Shown: positions 7,603 through 14,811 of the stretch, in pieces
Numbering within the stretch: position 1 is the stretch's first letter
Layout: every line of letters starts with the position of its first letter
The notes under the pieces: model-generated
The model's input: only the letters and a program-made list of their open reading frames with translations
The model's database searches: none
What the model was told of the DNA's origin: nothing
Source: DATLNM01 sp035536775
GTDB lineage: Bacteria; Actinomycetota; CADDZG01; WHSQ01
Direction: 5' to 3'
NCBI GenBank assembly: GCA_035536775.1
Contig: DATLNM010000046.1
Coordinates: 1 to 37,561, forward strand
Length of the DNA stretch: 37,561 nt
Translations under genes and position numbers: made by a program

Positions 7603-8679
7603 CTAGTCGCTGGTCCAGATCTGCGTGGTTGCGCCCCATCTTTCAAGGATGCCTCCGAGGTGGTCTACCCCAAAAGCCCCGACCGGAGACAGGACGCCGC
7701 GTCCTGCGAACCCATCGGCGGCCATCGCCACAGCTCCCGCGGCGAGGGTCTCTGCGGTCAGCCCGTAGACGTCCACTCCTCGCAGAGCCACGTTCCGCCA
7801 TCCGGATGCCCCGCGGGCTTCGGCCAGGATCGTCCAGGGCGCCTCACGTTGCGCTGCGTCAGGACCCGACCCTGACGGGATGACGAGCTCCAAGGCTCCG
7901 CCGACGAGAGGGAGCCCAGCGATCGCTGACAACGGAAGAGCCCCCATCCTCATCAAAGCTGCCTCCGGCTTCCGGCTGACGACGAACGTCCTGCACGACG
8001 CCAGATCCAAGTGCAGCGGACCGAGCTGGGCCTCGCCGAGCGGGATGGCGGTGGTGTAGCGAGGTCCGCGGGGAGGCGGAAGAGGAGCCCATCTGCCCTC
8101 CGCCCCTGCTCGGATCGAGCGAGGCCCACCGCGCTCCCACCACAGCCCGGGCCGCCCGAGGATGGGGAGCGTCGAGCGAACGGTTCCGCCCGACCCCGCC
8201 CTCGGGAGGTCGTAAGTGAGGATGAGGTCGGGGTGATCAAGTCCCCCCACGGCCAGGGTCGCGGCGACATCGGCAGGAACCTCATCGAACCCCATCGCAG
8301 GGACCATCGCGATGCCGGCCGCGTGGGCGTCGGCGTCCTTCGCGATGAGCGTCGTGATGAAGGGGCCCTCTCCGGCCGAATCGATGTAATGGGTGCCTGT
8401 ATCGAGTGCAGCCGACACCGCGACGTCACCGAGTTTTCCGAAGGGCCCCACACACGTAACGAGGACGCGGGCACCCTTCAGGGCTTGCCTGACCGAGGAG
8501 GGGTCTTCCACCGATGCGATGCGGGTGTCTGATGCTCCGGTCCGGGTCGCGAGATCGCGAAGTTTGGCAGCGTCGCGCCCGACGACAGCGAAGTCGACCT
8601 CCTGTCGTCCAAGCGCAGCGGCCGTAAGGCGGCCGGTGTACCCGGTCGCCCCGAACAGGACGACCTGCGGTTCTGCCAT
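7603..8679 (-). CDS. Saccharopine dehydrogenase-like NAD(P)-binding oxidoreductase (trans-acting enoyl reductase type)
   Basis: A 358-residue protein with an N-terminal Rossmann fold, shown by VVLFGATGYTGRLTAAAL and the second strand FAVVGRD. The middle contains VLVTCVGPFGKLGD and THYIDSAGEG, typical of the saccharopine-dehydrogenase-like family that includes the mycobacterial trans-acting enoyl reductase Rv2953 and related lipid-modifying reductases. The probable role is reduction of a lipid or polyketide intermediate, but no polyketide synthase lies in the window, so the substrate is unknown. Divergent from the histidine phosphatase gene with 50 bases between starts. Confidence 0.85.
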   Translation of the reverse strand: MAEPQVVLFGATGYTGRLTAAALGRQEVDFAVVGRDAAKLRDLATRTGASDTRIASVEDPSSVRQALKGARVLVTCVGPFGKLGDVAVSAALDTGTHYIDSAGEGPFITTLIAKDADAHAAGIAMVPAMGFDEVPADVAATLAVGGLDHPDLILTYDLPRAGSGGTVRSTLPILGRPGLWWERGGPRSIRAGAEGRWAPLPPPRGPRYTTAIPLGEAQLGPLHLDLASCRTFVVSRKPEAALMRMGALPLSAIAGLPLVGGALELVIPSGSGPDAAQREAPWTILAEARGASGWRNVALRGVDVYGLTAETLAAGAVAMAADGFAGRGVLSPVGAFGVDHLGGILERWGATTQIWTSD

Positions 8680-8729
8680 GGTTAGCAGCCTACCTATCCT
8701 GTGGCGCTAAGAACGTGGGAGATGAAGGG

Positions 8730-9353
8730 ATGACGACGCCGGACGCGCCGAAGGTGGAAGGGACGGTGCACCTCGTTCGTCATGGCCATGTAGAGAATCC
8801 GGGCAACGTCATCTACGGCCGCCTCCCAGGATTCGTGTTGTCGGCGACGGGCCGAGATCAGGCTGCAGCCGCCGCGGAGCGGCTGAGTGAACGTCCCCTC
8901 GATGAGGTGTGGTCGAGCCCGCTCGAGCGGGCGCAAGAGACCGCGGCGACGATCGCCACCCCCCACGGCCTCGAGGTCGTCACCGACGAGCGCTTGGTGG
9001 AAAGCGGCACCACGTTGGAAGGGGTCGGACGCCGCGCGGTCGCGTTCGCGACCTCGCCTCAGAAGTGGTGGTCTCTGCGCAACCCGCTGCGTCCATCTTG
9101 GGGAGAGTCGTTCGTGGAGATCTCCGCGCGGATGACGGAGGTCATCTTCGAGGTCCTCGAGGCTTCACCCGGAGCCGAGGTCGCCTTCGTGAGCCATCAG
9201 ACGCCCGTTCTCGTGGCGAGGCTCGCTCTCGCTCGACGTCGCGTACCGCCGTGGCTCGCATTCACTCCATGTGAGACAGGGTCGATCACGACGCTGGGTT
9301 TGATCGACGGGGAGATCGTGCGCGCGTCGTACTTCGTCCCGCCTAAGAGCTGA
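8730..9353 (+). CDS. Histidine phosphatase family protein (phosphoglycerate mutase-like)
   Basis: A 207-residue protein from the ATG at 8730, which has GGGAGAT seven bases upstream; a GTG at 8715 in the same frame is a less likely start. The catalytic RHG motif is in HLVRHGHVENPG (about residues 13-24), and the second catalytic His is in FVSHQTPVL. The proton-donor Glu is probably in VESGTTLEG. Members dephosphorylate small phospho-compounds, nucleotides or proteins through a phosphohistidine. No substrate can be assigned. The gene ends three bases before the stop of the convergent zinc ribbon gene. Confidence 0.9.
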   Translation: MTTPDAPKVEGTVHLVRHGHVENPGNVIYGRLPGFVLSATGRDQAAAAAERLSERPLDEVWSSPLERAQETAATIATPHGLEVVTDERLVESGTTLEGVGRRAVAFATSPQKWWSLRNPLRPSWGESFVEISARMTEVIFEVLEASPGAEVAFVSHQTPVLVARLALARRRVPPWLAFTPCETGSITTLGLIDGEIVRASYFVPPKS

Positions 9354-9356
9354 GCG

Positions 9357-9539
9357 TCAAGCTTCCTGCCCGCTGATCTCCTCGATCTCCTCGATCTCTT
9401 CCGAGTCCTCGCCGGTGGCATCTGGCGGGGGGTCGATCGTGGTCACCAAAGGGTTAGAGCACACGGGGCAGATAGCCGTGGCTTCATCGTCGACATAGAC
9501 CGTACGACGGCATTGTGTGCAGAAAGCGCTGAGCGACAT
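9357..9539 (-). CDS. Small zinc-ribbon protein
   Basis: A 60-residue protein with two CxxC knuckles, Cys7/Cys10 (FCTQCRR) and Cys24/Cys27 (ICPVCSN), forming one zinc ribbon, then a very acidic tail (EDSEEIEEIEEISG). GAGGGG lies just upstream of the ATG. Such small rubredoxin/zinc-ribbon plus acidic-tail proteins are common in Actinomycetota and could bind nucleic acid or protein; function unknown. Divergent from the oxidoreductase gene with 61 bases between starts. Confidence 0.75.
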   Translation of the reverse strand: MSLSAFCTQCRRTVYVDDEATAICPVCSNPLVTTIDPPPDATGEDSEEIEEIEEISGQEA

Positions 9540-9600
9540 TCCCCTCGTCCTTTTCCCGCTGACCGATCCCCCGGCTACATGGACGGTAGCATCCGGCCGG

Positions 9601-11151
9601 ATGTCCTATGACGCGGCCGTGATCGGGGCTGGCCACAACGGCCTTGTTTGCGCCAACTATCTCGCGTCGTCTGGTCTCAAGGTCGTCGTCCTCGAGGCGC
9701 GCGACTCAGTCGGGGGGGCGTGTGTCACCGAGGAGCTGTGGCCTGGTTTCAGGGTCTCGACGGCCTCCTACTCGCTCTCACTGCTCCAGCCACAGGTGGT
9801 GGCGGAGCTTGGACTCGACCTCGACGTCCGTATCAAGGACCCCGAGCTTTTCGCTCCTCACCCCGACGGTGGAGGACTGGTGCTGTGGCGCGACCCCGCG
9901 CAGCGCAAGGACGCCATCGCTGCGATATCTCCCGAGGACGCAGAGGCCTACCCGCGCTTCGTCGAGCTTTTCGAGGAGGCCGCGCGCTACCTGCGCCCCC
10001 TTCTCAATCACGCCGCGACGCGCAAGCAGGCGCGCCGGTCGTTCCGCCGTTCTGAGGTAGAGCGGCTCTGGGCTCGGACCGTCGACGGTTCGATCGCCGA
10101 ACTGTGCGAGGAGTACTTCAAGTCGCCGCTGATGCAAGGACTGATGGCTTCCCAGGGCATCATCGGGTCAGCCGCCGGGCCGCGCACGCCGGGCACCGCG
10201 TACATATATCTCCATCACGCCTTCGGACTCGCCGCGGGTGAGCCCGGCGCATGGGGCTTCGTGAGAGGGGGCATGGGCGCAATCACCGACGCGCTTGCCG
10301 CCCGCTTCACCAAACTGGGAGGTGAGATACGCACTGGTTCGGAGGTCGCGTCCGTCCGGCTAGATGATCGCCGCCGGGCTTCGGGCGTCGTGCTCAACGG
10401 AGGGGAAGAGATCGAGGCCCGCACGGTATGCGTGAACGCGGCCCCGCAACTGTTGCCCGCGATGTTTCCCGATGGCGCGCTGCCTCCCGATTTCGTCGAC
10501 GACGTCGGACTACTGCCTGCTTCGGGCACGGTCGTCAAGGTCAACTGCGCGCTCGGCGGATTGCCGCGCTTCACCGGGATGAGCTCGGGCTCGTCGCCAG
10601 GGCCCGAGCACCTGGGGACGATCACGGTCGCGCCTTCGATCGACTATCTCGAGGACGCATGTCGCGCCGCGGCCGAGGGCCGTCCTGCCGATCCGATGTT
10701 CTGCGAAGCCTGGATCCAGACGGCGTCCGAACCCGAGCTCGCGCCCGAGGGCAAACACACGCTGTCGATCTTTGCGCAGTACGCGCCGTACAAGCTTGCC
10801 GAAGGAACGTGGGACGAGCGCCGTGAGGAGATCGGCGACATCGTCGTCGGCACGATCGAGCGTTACGCGCCGGGTCTTTCGGATCTCATCGAGCACAGAT
10901 TGGTTCTCGGACCGCCCGATCTCGAGCAACGTTTCGGTCTTCCGGGCGGACAGATCTTCCACGGTGAGTTGCTTCCTGACTGGATCTTCGACCGACGTCC
11001 CGCGGGGGAGTGGTCTCGCTACAGGATCCCCGTTGCGGGGGCGTACCTATGTGGGTCGGGCGCGCACCCCGGCGGAGGCGTTTCCGGCGCGCCCGGCCGT
11101 AACGCGGCGCGCGCGGTGCTCGAAGACCTCGTTTCCGCAGGCGCTACCTAG
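9601..11151 (+). CDS. FAD-dependent NAD(P)-type oxidoreductase, phytoene desaturase/PYROXD2-like
   Basis: A 516-residue flavoprotein. The start at 9601 gives MSYDAAVIGAGHNGL directly at the dinucleotide-binding fold; the frame runs 28 codons further upstream but that part overlaps the zinc ribbon gene. The N-terminal GxGxxG (GAGHNGLVCANYLASSG) and VVVLEARDSVGGACVTEE bind FAD. The C-terminal FAD motif is YLCGSGAHPGGGVSGAPGRN. This is the carotenoid-desaturase-like amine-oxidase superfamily, nearest to the PYROXD2 group by the SHG-type C-terminal pattern. There are no carotenoid synthesis genes nearby, so carotenoid desaturation is not implied. Substrate unknown. Confidence 0.88.
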   Translation: MSYDAAVIGAGHNGLVCANYLASSGLKVVVLEARDSVGGACVTEELWPGFRVSTASYSLSLLQPQVVAELGLDLDVRIKDPELFAPHPDGGGLVLWRDPAQRKDAIAAISPEDAEAYPRFVELFEEAARYLRPLLNHAATRKQARRSFRRSEVERLWARTVDGSIAELCEEYFKSPLMQGLMASQGIIGSAAGPRTPGTAYIYLHHAFGLAAGEPGAWGFVRGGMGAITDALAARFTKLGGEIRTGSEVASVRLDDRRRASGVVLNGGEEIEARTVCVNAAPQLLPAMFPDGALPPDFVDDVGLLPASGTVVKVNCALGGLPRFTGMSSGSSPGPEHLGTITVAPSIDYLEDACRAAAEGRPADPMFCEAWIQTASEPELAPEGKHTLSIFAQYAPYKLAEGTWDERREEIGDIVVGTIERYAPGLSDLIEHRLVLGPPDLEQRFGLPGGQIFHGELLPDWIFDRRPAGEWSRYRIPVAGAYLCGSGAHPGGGVSGAPGRNAARAVLEDLVSAGAT

Positions 11152-11170
11152 GCGACGCGCCCCGGGGAGG

Positions 11171-11197
11171 GGTTTCGCTCTTTGCGCTATCGGGTAA
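11171..11197 (+). promoter_or_regulatory. Possible SigB/SigF-type promoter upstream of DUF6458 gene
   Basis: GGTTT (11171-11175) and GGGTAA (11192-11197) are separated by 16 bases. This resembles the actinobacterial general-stress sigma consensus (G-G-T-T spacer 14-17 G-G-G-T-A). The gene start at 11272 would give a 5' leader of about 65 bases. Only a pattern match, so it needs transcript data. Confidence 0.35.
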
Positions 11198-11271
11198 CTA
11201 CGTGGCGTAACGATGCACAAATGCCATCGCTCTTTTTCGCGAAGGTATGCCTACGCGAGGAGGTGAAAAGT

Positions 11272-11493
11272 ATGGGCATCGGAGTCAGCATGTTTCTGTT
11301 GGCGCTTGGTGCGATCCTGACGTTCGCCTTGGAGGCCGAGGTCTCTGGCATCAACGTCAACACCGTCGGCGTCATCTTGATGATTGTCGGATCGATCGGG
11401 CTGTTGCTATCACTCATGTTCTGGAGCAGTTTCTCTCCCATGAGACGCAGCGACAGTGTCGTCGTCGAAGAGACACACCGCCAGACCGTTTAA
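11272..11493 (+). CDS. DUF6458 family small membrane protein
   Basis: A 73-residue protein. The ATG at 11272 is chosen because GAGGAGGTGA is ideally placed before it. Two membrane helices are seen: residues ~4-20 (GVSMFLLALGAILTFAL) and ~31-52 (VGVILMIVGSIGLLLSLMFWSS), joined by EVSGINVNTV, with a charged tail. The GIGVS start and the VNTVGVILM(I/V)VG motif are hallmarks of DUF6458, found in many actinobacteria and of unknown function. A possible stress-sigma promoter lies upstream, and a strong terminator follows. Confidence 0.9.
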   Translation: MGIGVSMFLLALGAILTFALEAEVSGINVNTVGVILMIVGSIGLLLSLMFWSSFSPMRRSDSVVVEETHRQTV

Positions 11494-11509
11494 GTAGCAA
11501 GAACCGAGG

Positions 11510-11542
11510 AGGCGGGCCCGCAGAGGGGGGCCCGCCTTTCTC
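11510..11542 (+). terminator. Rho-independent terminator after DUF6458 gene
   Basis: A GC stem with arms 11511-11519 and 11528-11536 (GGCGGGCCC/GGGCCCGCC), extended by A-T pairs, is followed by TTTCTC. It lies 17 bases after the stop codon and also separates this gene from the convergent ConA-like gene. Confidence 0.8.
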
Positions 11543-11548
11543 GCGCTA

Positions 11549-12271
11549 TCAGACGCGCTGGGGAACCCTTACGACGATGTCATCGAATCTGACGTCGGCA
11601 TCCTCGTTGTAGAGCCCGATGCGCCCTCCGAGATACGGACGCTCGTTGTCAACGAAGCTCACGATCTGCGTCCCATTGACCTCGACAACGATGTGAGCAC
11701 CCCGCTGGATGATCCGAACCTTGTTCCACGAACCCACTGGATAGGTCGGATCTGAGCCTGTCGCCAGGAAGCGTTGCGCGCCTGGGTACGCGGGATCCTC
11801 TTTGCCCAGCTCCCACCCGTTGGGCTTGAGGGCGAGGTAGTAGAAGTGAAGGTCGTCGGTGTAGTTCCACAAGACCCACGCGGTCTCCCATGGGTTGGGT
11901 GCCGGCGCCCGGAGATGGGCCACCGTCTTCGCGCGCACCGTGAAGTCGATGTCGGTGAATGACTTCCGCGTTGTGATGAGGCTCGCGTGCGTCTCGTCGG
12001 GTTGGGTGGAGGCGAGCGGCGCCTGAGCGAGGTGCTTGGACGCTTCCCCGACGACCTGATTGACGCCATAGCCGTTGTACGTCGATGTCCATGCACCGTG
12101 CCTGGTGCCGTCGAGCCACGGTTCACCGACCGCGAATGCCTCGAAATCCTCCTGGAAGAGGACGCTGCCAGGAGCCGGACTAGCGGCGCGACGAGCCTGA
12201 ACAGGCGCCATCGTCGCCGAGATGGCGGTTATCAGCAGGAATGCGATGAATGTCTTGGCGGGGGTCCTCAT
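11549..12271 (-). CDS. Secreted concanavalin A-like/DUF1080-like carbohydrate-associated protein
   Basis: A 240-residue protein with a signal peptide (hydrophobic about 8-24, Ala-Arg-rich cleavage region). The mature part has a jelly-roll pattern: FQEDFEAFAVGEPW at the start, then ALKPNGWELGK, GSWNKVRIIQRGAHIVVEVNG and the closing motif GRIGLYNEDADVRFDDIVV. This closing motif is typical of 3-keto-disaccharide hydrolase (DUF1080) and LamG-like ConA folds that bind or cut sugars. No clear catalytic acid pair can be picked out. It follows the glycosyltransferase gene by 45 bases on the same strand, so it probably acts on the exported polysaccharide. Confidence 0.78.
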   Translation of the reverse strand: MRTPAKTFIAFLLITAISATMAPVQARRAASPAPGSVLFQEDFEAFAVGEPWLDGTRHGAWTSTYNGYGVNQVVGEASKHLAQAPLASTQPDETHASLITTRKSFTDIDFTVRAKTVAHLRAPAPNPWETAWVLWNYTDDLHFYYLALKPNGWELGKEDPAYPGAQRFLATGSDPTYPVGSWNKVRIIQRGAHIVVEVNGTQIVSFVDNERPYLGGRIGLYNEDADVRFDDIVVRVPQRV

Positions 12272-12316
12272 ACCCCTTTGGTATCGGCGCCCAGGAGCCG
12301 ACCCTTAGCGCCATCT

Positions 12317-13588
12317 TCAACCCGGCGCCCGAACCGCCCTCGTTTCGGTGGTCTCCAGCGTTCTGGTCGTCTTCGCCCACCCTTGTCTGCGCCGCAGGAC
12401 GTTCCAGACCGCGAGCCAGCCGGCGAGGAACCACATGTACGAATAGATGTTGAACACGTGGGCGAGGGCGATCGATTGAACGAGGTTCTTCTCTGGCACG
12501 CGCATCCAGTAGACGAATCCGTAGAACGGCGCGAGGCCGAAGGACAGGAAGTACCAATACAAGAGAAGCGTTCCTCCGTTCCCAGTCAGCGCGTTCCACA
12601 GTCCCAGGGGGGCACTGATCGTCGCGAAGAAGAGGAGGGTCAGGAATACGGCGAGCGGGAGCGAGAAGATGAGCACGAGGAGCGGGCTACTCAGGTGATA
12701 CACGAGGTCGGCGATCGTCTTCGTCTTGAGGTCCGAGCGCAGAACGAGAGGGATCCGTGCCCAGCACTGCATGTGACCTTGGAACCATCGCGAGCGCTGC
12801 CTAACTAGGCGCCGGAAGTTGTCGACGGCCTGCTGACTGACCCACGTCGTCGGACAGAAGTGGTTGATCCACCCTTTGACCAACAGGCGAACGCCGAGGT
12901 CGAGGTCCTCGGTGAGGCAGTCCGTCCATGGATCGGAGCCGAGACTCTCGAGCGCGGAGAGCCGCGTGAATTGCCCGTTCCCTCCGAGCCCGACGCTCCC
13001 CAGCTTCCTGCGCCCGCGTTGGAAGATCTCCGTGAAGGTCACGAACTCGAAGTCTTGGATCCGCGTGAGGAGACTCGTCATGTTCCTCATGCGAACCCCT
13101 ACCTGTACCGCTCCAGTCCGGGGACCCGAGAAATAAGGCCCCACCGCGGTCAACGCGTTGCGCGCTATGCGTCCGTCGGCGTCGACGATGCAGGTGATCA
13201 CCTCGTCGTGGTCGCGACTGTCACCGATGCGAGCAAGTAGGTGCTTGAACGCCGCGTTCAACGCTCGGCCTTTGCCCAATTGGGCGTCGGGCAGGGAGCG
13301 CCGGAGCAGCCAGACCCTCTCATCGTCGAAACTCTGGACGATCTGGGCGGTGCGGTCGGTGCTGCCGTCGTCGATCACGAGGATGTTGAAGTTGCTCTGC
13401 GGAAGCTGAAGCAGGGAGCGGACCGTGTCGCCGATTACGAGCTCTTCATTGAGACAGGGGACCATGAAGACGTAGTGCAGGTTCTCGGGTGCTTTGCTCA
13501 GCTTGGGCATCCTCTTCCTCGAAGCGTAGAAGAGGGCTAGGACGTACGAGATCGTCACTAGTACGACGATGGTCGTGAGACTTGTCAT
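12317..13588 (-). CDS. Processive family 2 glycosyltransferase, membrane-bound (poly-GlcNAc/hyaluronan synthase-like)
   Basis: A 423-residue enzyme. An N-terminal membrane helix (IVVLVTISYVLALFYA) precedes a GT2 catalytic domain with FMVPCLNEE, VIDDGSTDRT, the metal-binding CIVDADGR, the catalytic TEDLDLG and the processivity motif RQRSRWFQGH (QxxRW). Four or more membrane helices follow, forming the polymer channel (LLVLIFSLPLAVFLTLLFF, LLLYWYFLSFGLAPFYGFVYW, IYSYMWFLAGWLAVW). The layout matches PgaC/HasA/BcsA-type synthases that polymerise and export a beta-linked chain from UDP-sugars. The AGGG site used for this start overlaps the start codon of the divergent epimerase gene. The exact polymer is unknown. 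Confidence 0.92.
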   Translation of the reverse strand: MTSLTTIVVLVTISYVLALFYASRKRMPKLSKAPENLHYVFMVPCLNEELVIGDTVRSLLQLPQSNFNILVIDDGSTDRTAQIVQSFDDERVWLLRRSLPDAQLGKGRALNAAFKHLLARIGDSRDHDEVITCIVDADGRIARNALTAVGPYFSGPRTGAVQVGVRMRNMTSLLTRIQDFEFVTFTEIFQRGRRKLGSVGLGGNGQFTRLSALESLGSDPWTDCLTEDLDLGVRLLVKGWINHFCPTTWVSQQAVDNFRRLVRQRSRWFQGHMQCWARIPLVLRSDLKTKTIADLVYHLSSPLLVLIFSLPLAVFLTLLFFATISAPLGLWNALTGNGGTLLLYWYFLSFGLAPFYGFVYWMRVPEKNLVQSIALAHVFNIYSYMWFLAGWLAVWNVLRRRQGWAKTTRTLETTETRAVRAPG

Positions 13589-13600
13589 GATTCGTGCCCT

Positions 13601-14755
13601 ATGGACACCGAAGTACGGCGACCGATCATGCTCATCTTCGGCACGCGCCCGGAGGCCATCAAGATGGCTCCCGTCGTGCTCGAGCTCGCGCGCTCATCGG
13701 TTCTCTATCCCGTCGTGGCGGTTACAGCGCAGCATCGCGGGATGCTCGATCAGGTTCTCGACCTCTTCGAGATCAAGCCCGATTACGACCTCAACATCAT
13801 CCAGCAGCGACAGTCGCTCGCCGGCGTGACGATCCGCGCCCTCGAAGGACTCGAGCCGTTGATGAACGTCGTGACACCCGACATGGTGCTGGTCCAAGGA
13901 GACACGACGACAACCTTCATGGGTGCTCTCGCCGCCTTCTATCACCAGATCCCAGTGGGTCATCTCGAGGCGGGGTTGCGAACCCACGAGCCCTACTCGC
14001 CTTATCCGGAGGAGATCAACCGGCAGCTGACGACAAGGCTGACGACGCTCCATTTCGCGCCGACGCGTACGAGCAAGGCCAATCTGCTCGCCGAGCGGGT
14101 CGACGAATCGCGGGTGACCGTGACGGGAAACACCGTTATCGACGCGCTGTTGTGGACGCTCGAGCGCGGCATCGACTACGGAGATCCCACTCTTGCCAGG
14201 CTCGATGACGACGATCGGCGCGTCATCCTTGTTACCGCGCATCGACGCGAGTCGTGGGGCCCGGGGATGCGCTCTATCGGCACGGCTCTGGGCGAGATCG
14301 CGCGCGCCGAACCAGATGTCCTCATCGTTTTCCCGATCCACAAGAATCCCGCGGTGCGCGAGTCCATCGAGCCGGTGGTGAAGGGACTCGCCAATGTGCT
14401 CTTGGTCGAGCCGCTCGCGTATCACGCATTCGCGAAGCTGATGGGTCGCTCGCACATCGTCCTCACCGACAGCGGCGGCATCCAAGAAGAGGCACCGAGC
14501 CTCGGGAAACCCGTACTCGTGATGCGCGACACCAGCGAACGACCCGAGGCGATCGAGGCCGGCACGGTGCGACTCATCGGAACCGATGCTGCTGCCATCA
14601 GCGGGGCAGTCCGAACGTTGCTGCATGACGATGACGCGTATGCCGCGATGGCCAACGCCGTTAACCCGTACGGCGACGGTGCTGCTGCCCGGCGTACGGT
14701 CATGGCGGTTGAGCATTTCTTTGGCCACGGTCCTGCTCCTGATCAGTTCGGTTGA
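13601..14755 (+). CDS. wecB: UDP-N-acetylglucosamine 2-epimerase (non-hydrolysing)
   Basis: A 384-residue enzyme interconverting UDP-GlcNAc and UDP-ManNAc. It has the family start FGTRPEAIKMAPVV, QGDTTTTFMGALAAF, the conserved HLEAGLRTHEPYSPYPEE, ITVTGN-like VTVTGNTVIDALL, THRRES-like TAHRRESWG and the nucleotide-binding SDSGGIQEEAPSLGKPVLVMRDTSERPEA, given here in two overlapping parts (SDSGGIQEEAPSLGKPV, LVMRDTSERPEA). The length is normal for the family. The start could also be the ATG at 13628 (MLIFGTRPEA). It is divergent from the glycosyltransferase with only 12 bases between starts, which supports a role in supplying ManNAc precursors to the polymer made by this locus. Confidence 0.95.
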   Translation: MDTEVRRPIMLIFGTRPEAIKMAPVVLELARSSVLYPVVAVTAQHRGMLDQVLDLFEIKPDYDLNIIQQRQSLAGVTIRALEGLEPLMNVVTPDMVLVQGDTTTTFMGALAAFYHQIPVGHLEAGLRTHEPYSPYPEEINRQLTTRLTTLHFAPTRTSKANLLAERVDESRVTVTGNTVIDALLWTLERGIDYGDPTLARLDDDDRRVILVTAHRRESWGPGMRSIGTALGEIARAEPDVLIVFPIHKNPAVRESIEPVVKGLANVLLVEPLAYHAFAKLMGRSHIVLTDSGGIQEEAPSLGKPVLVMRDTSERPEAIEAGTVRLIGTDAAAISGAVRTLLHDDDAYAAMANAVNPYGDGAAARRTVMAVEHFFGHGPAPDQFG

Positions 14756-14765
14756 TCGACGCGCA

Positions 14766-14792
14766 GAGGAGGCCCTGGCGACGGGCCTCCTC
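14766..14792. terminator. Bidirectional hairpin between wecB and the DUF2334 gene
   Basis: A 10-bp perfect stem (GAGGAGGCCC at 14766-14775, GGGCCTCCTC at 14783-14792) with a 7-base loop sits between the two convergent stop codons at 14755 and 14812. Its symmetry lets it act for both genes. Confidence 0.75.
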
Positions 14793-14811
14793 GTGCAAGC
14801 CACCTGCTGAT

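Noticed and set aside
13694..14803. Minus-strand frame of about 369 codons opposite wecB
   Set aside because: wecB has all family motifs on the plus strand; the opposite frame has no recognisable features and runs through the terminator hairpin.
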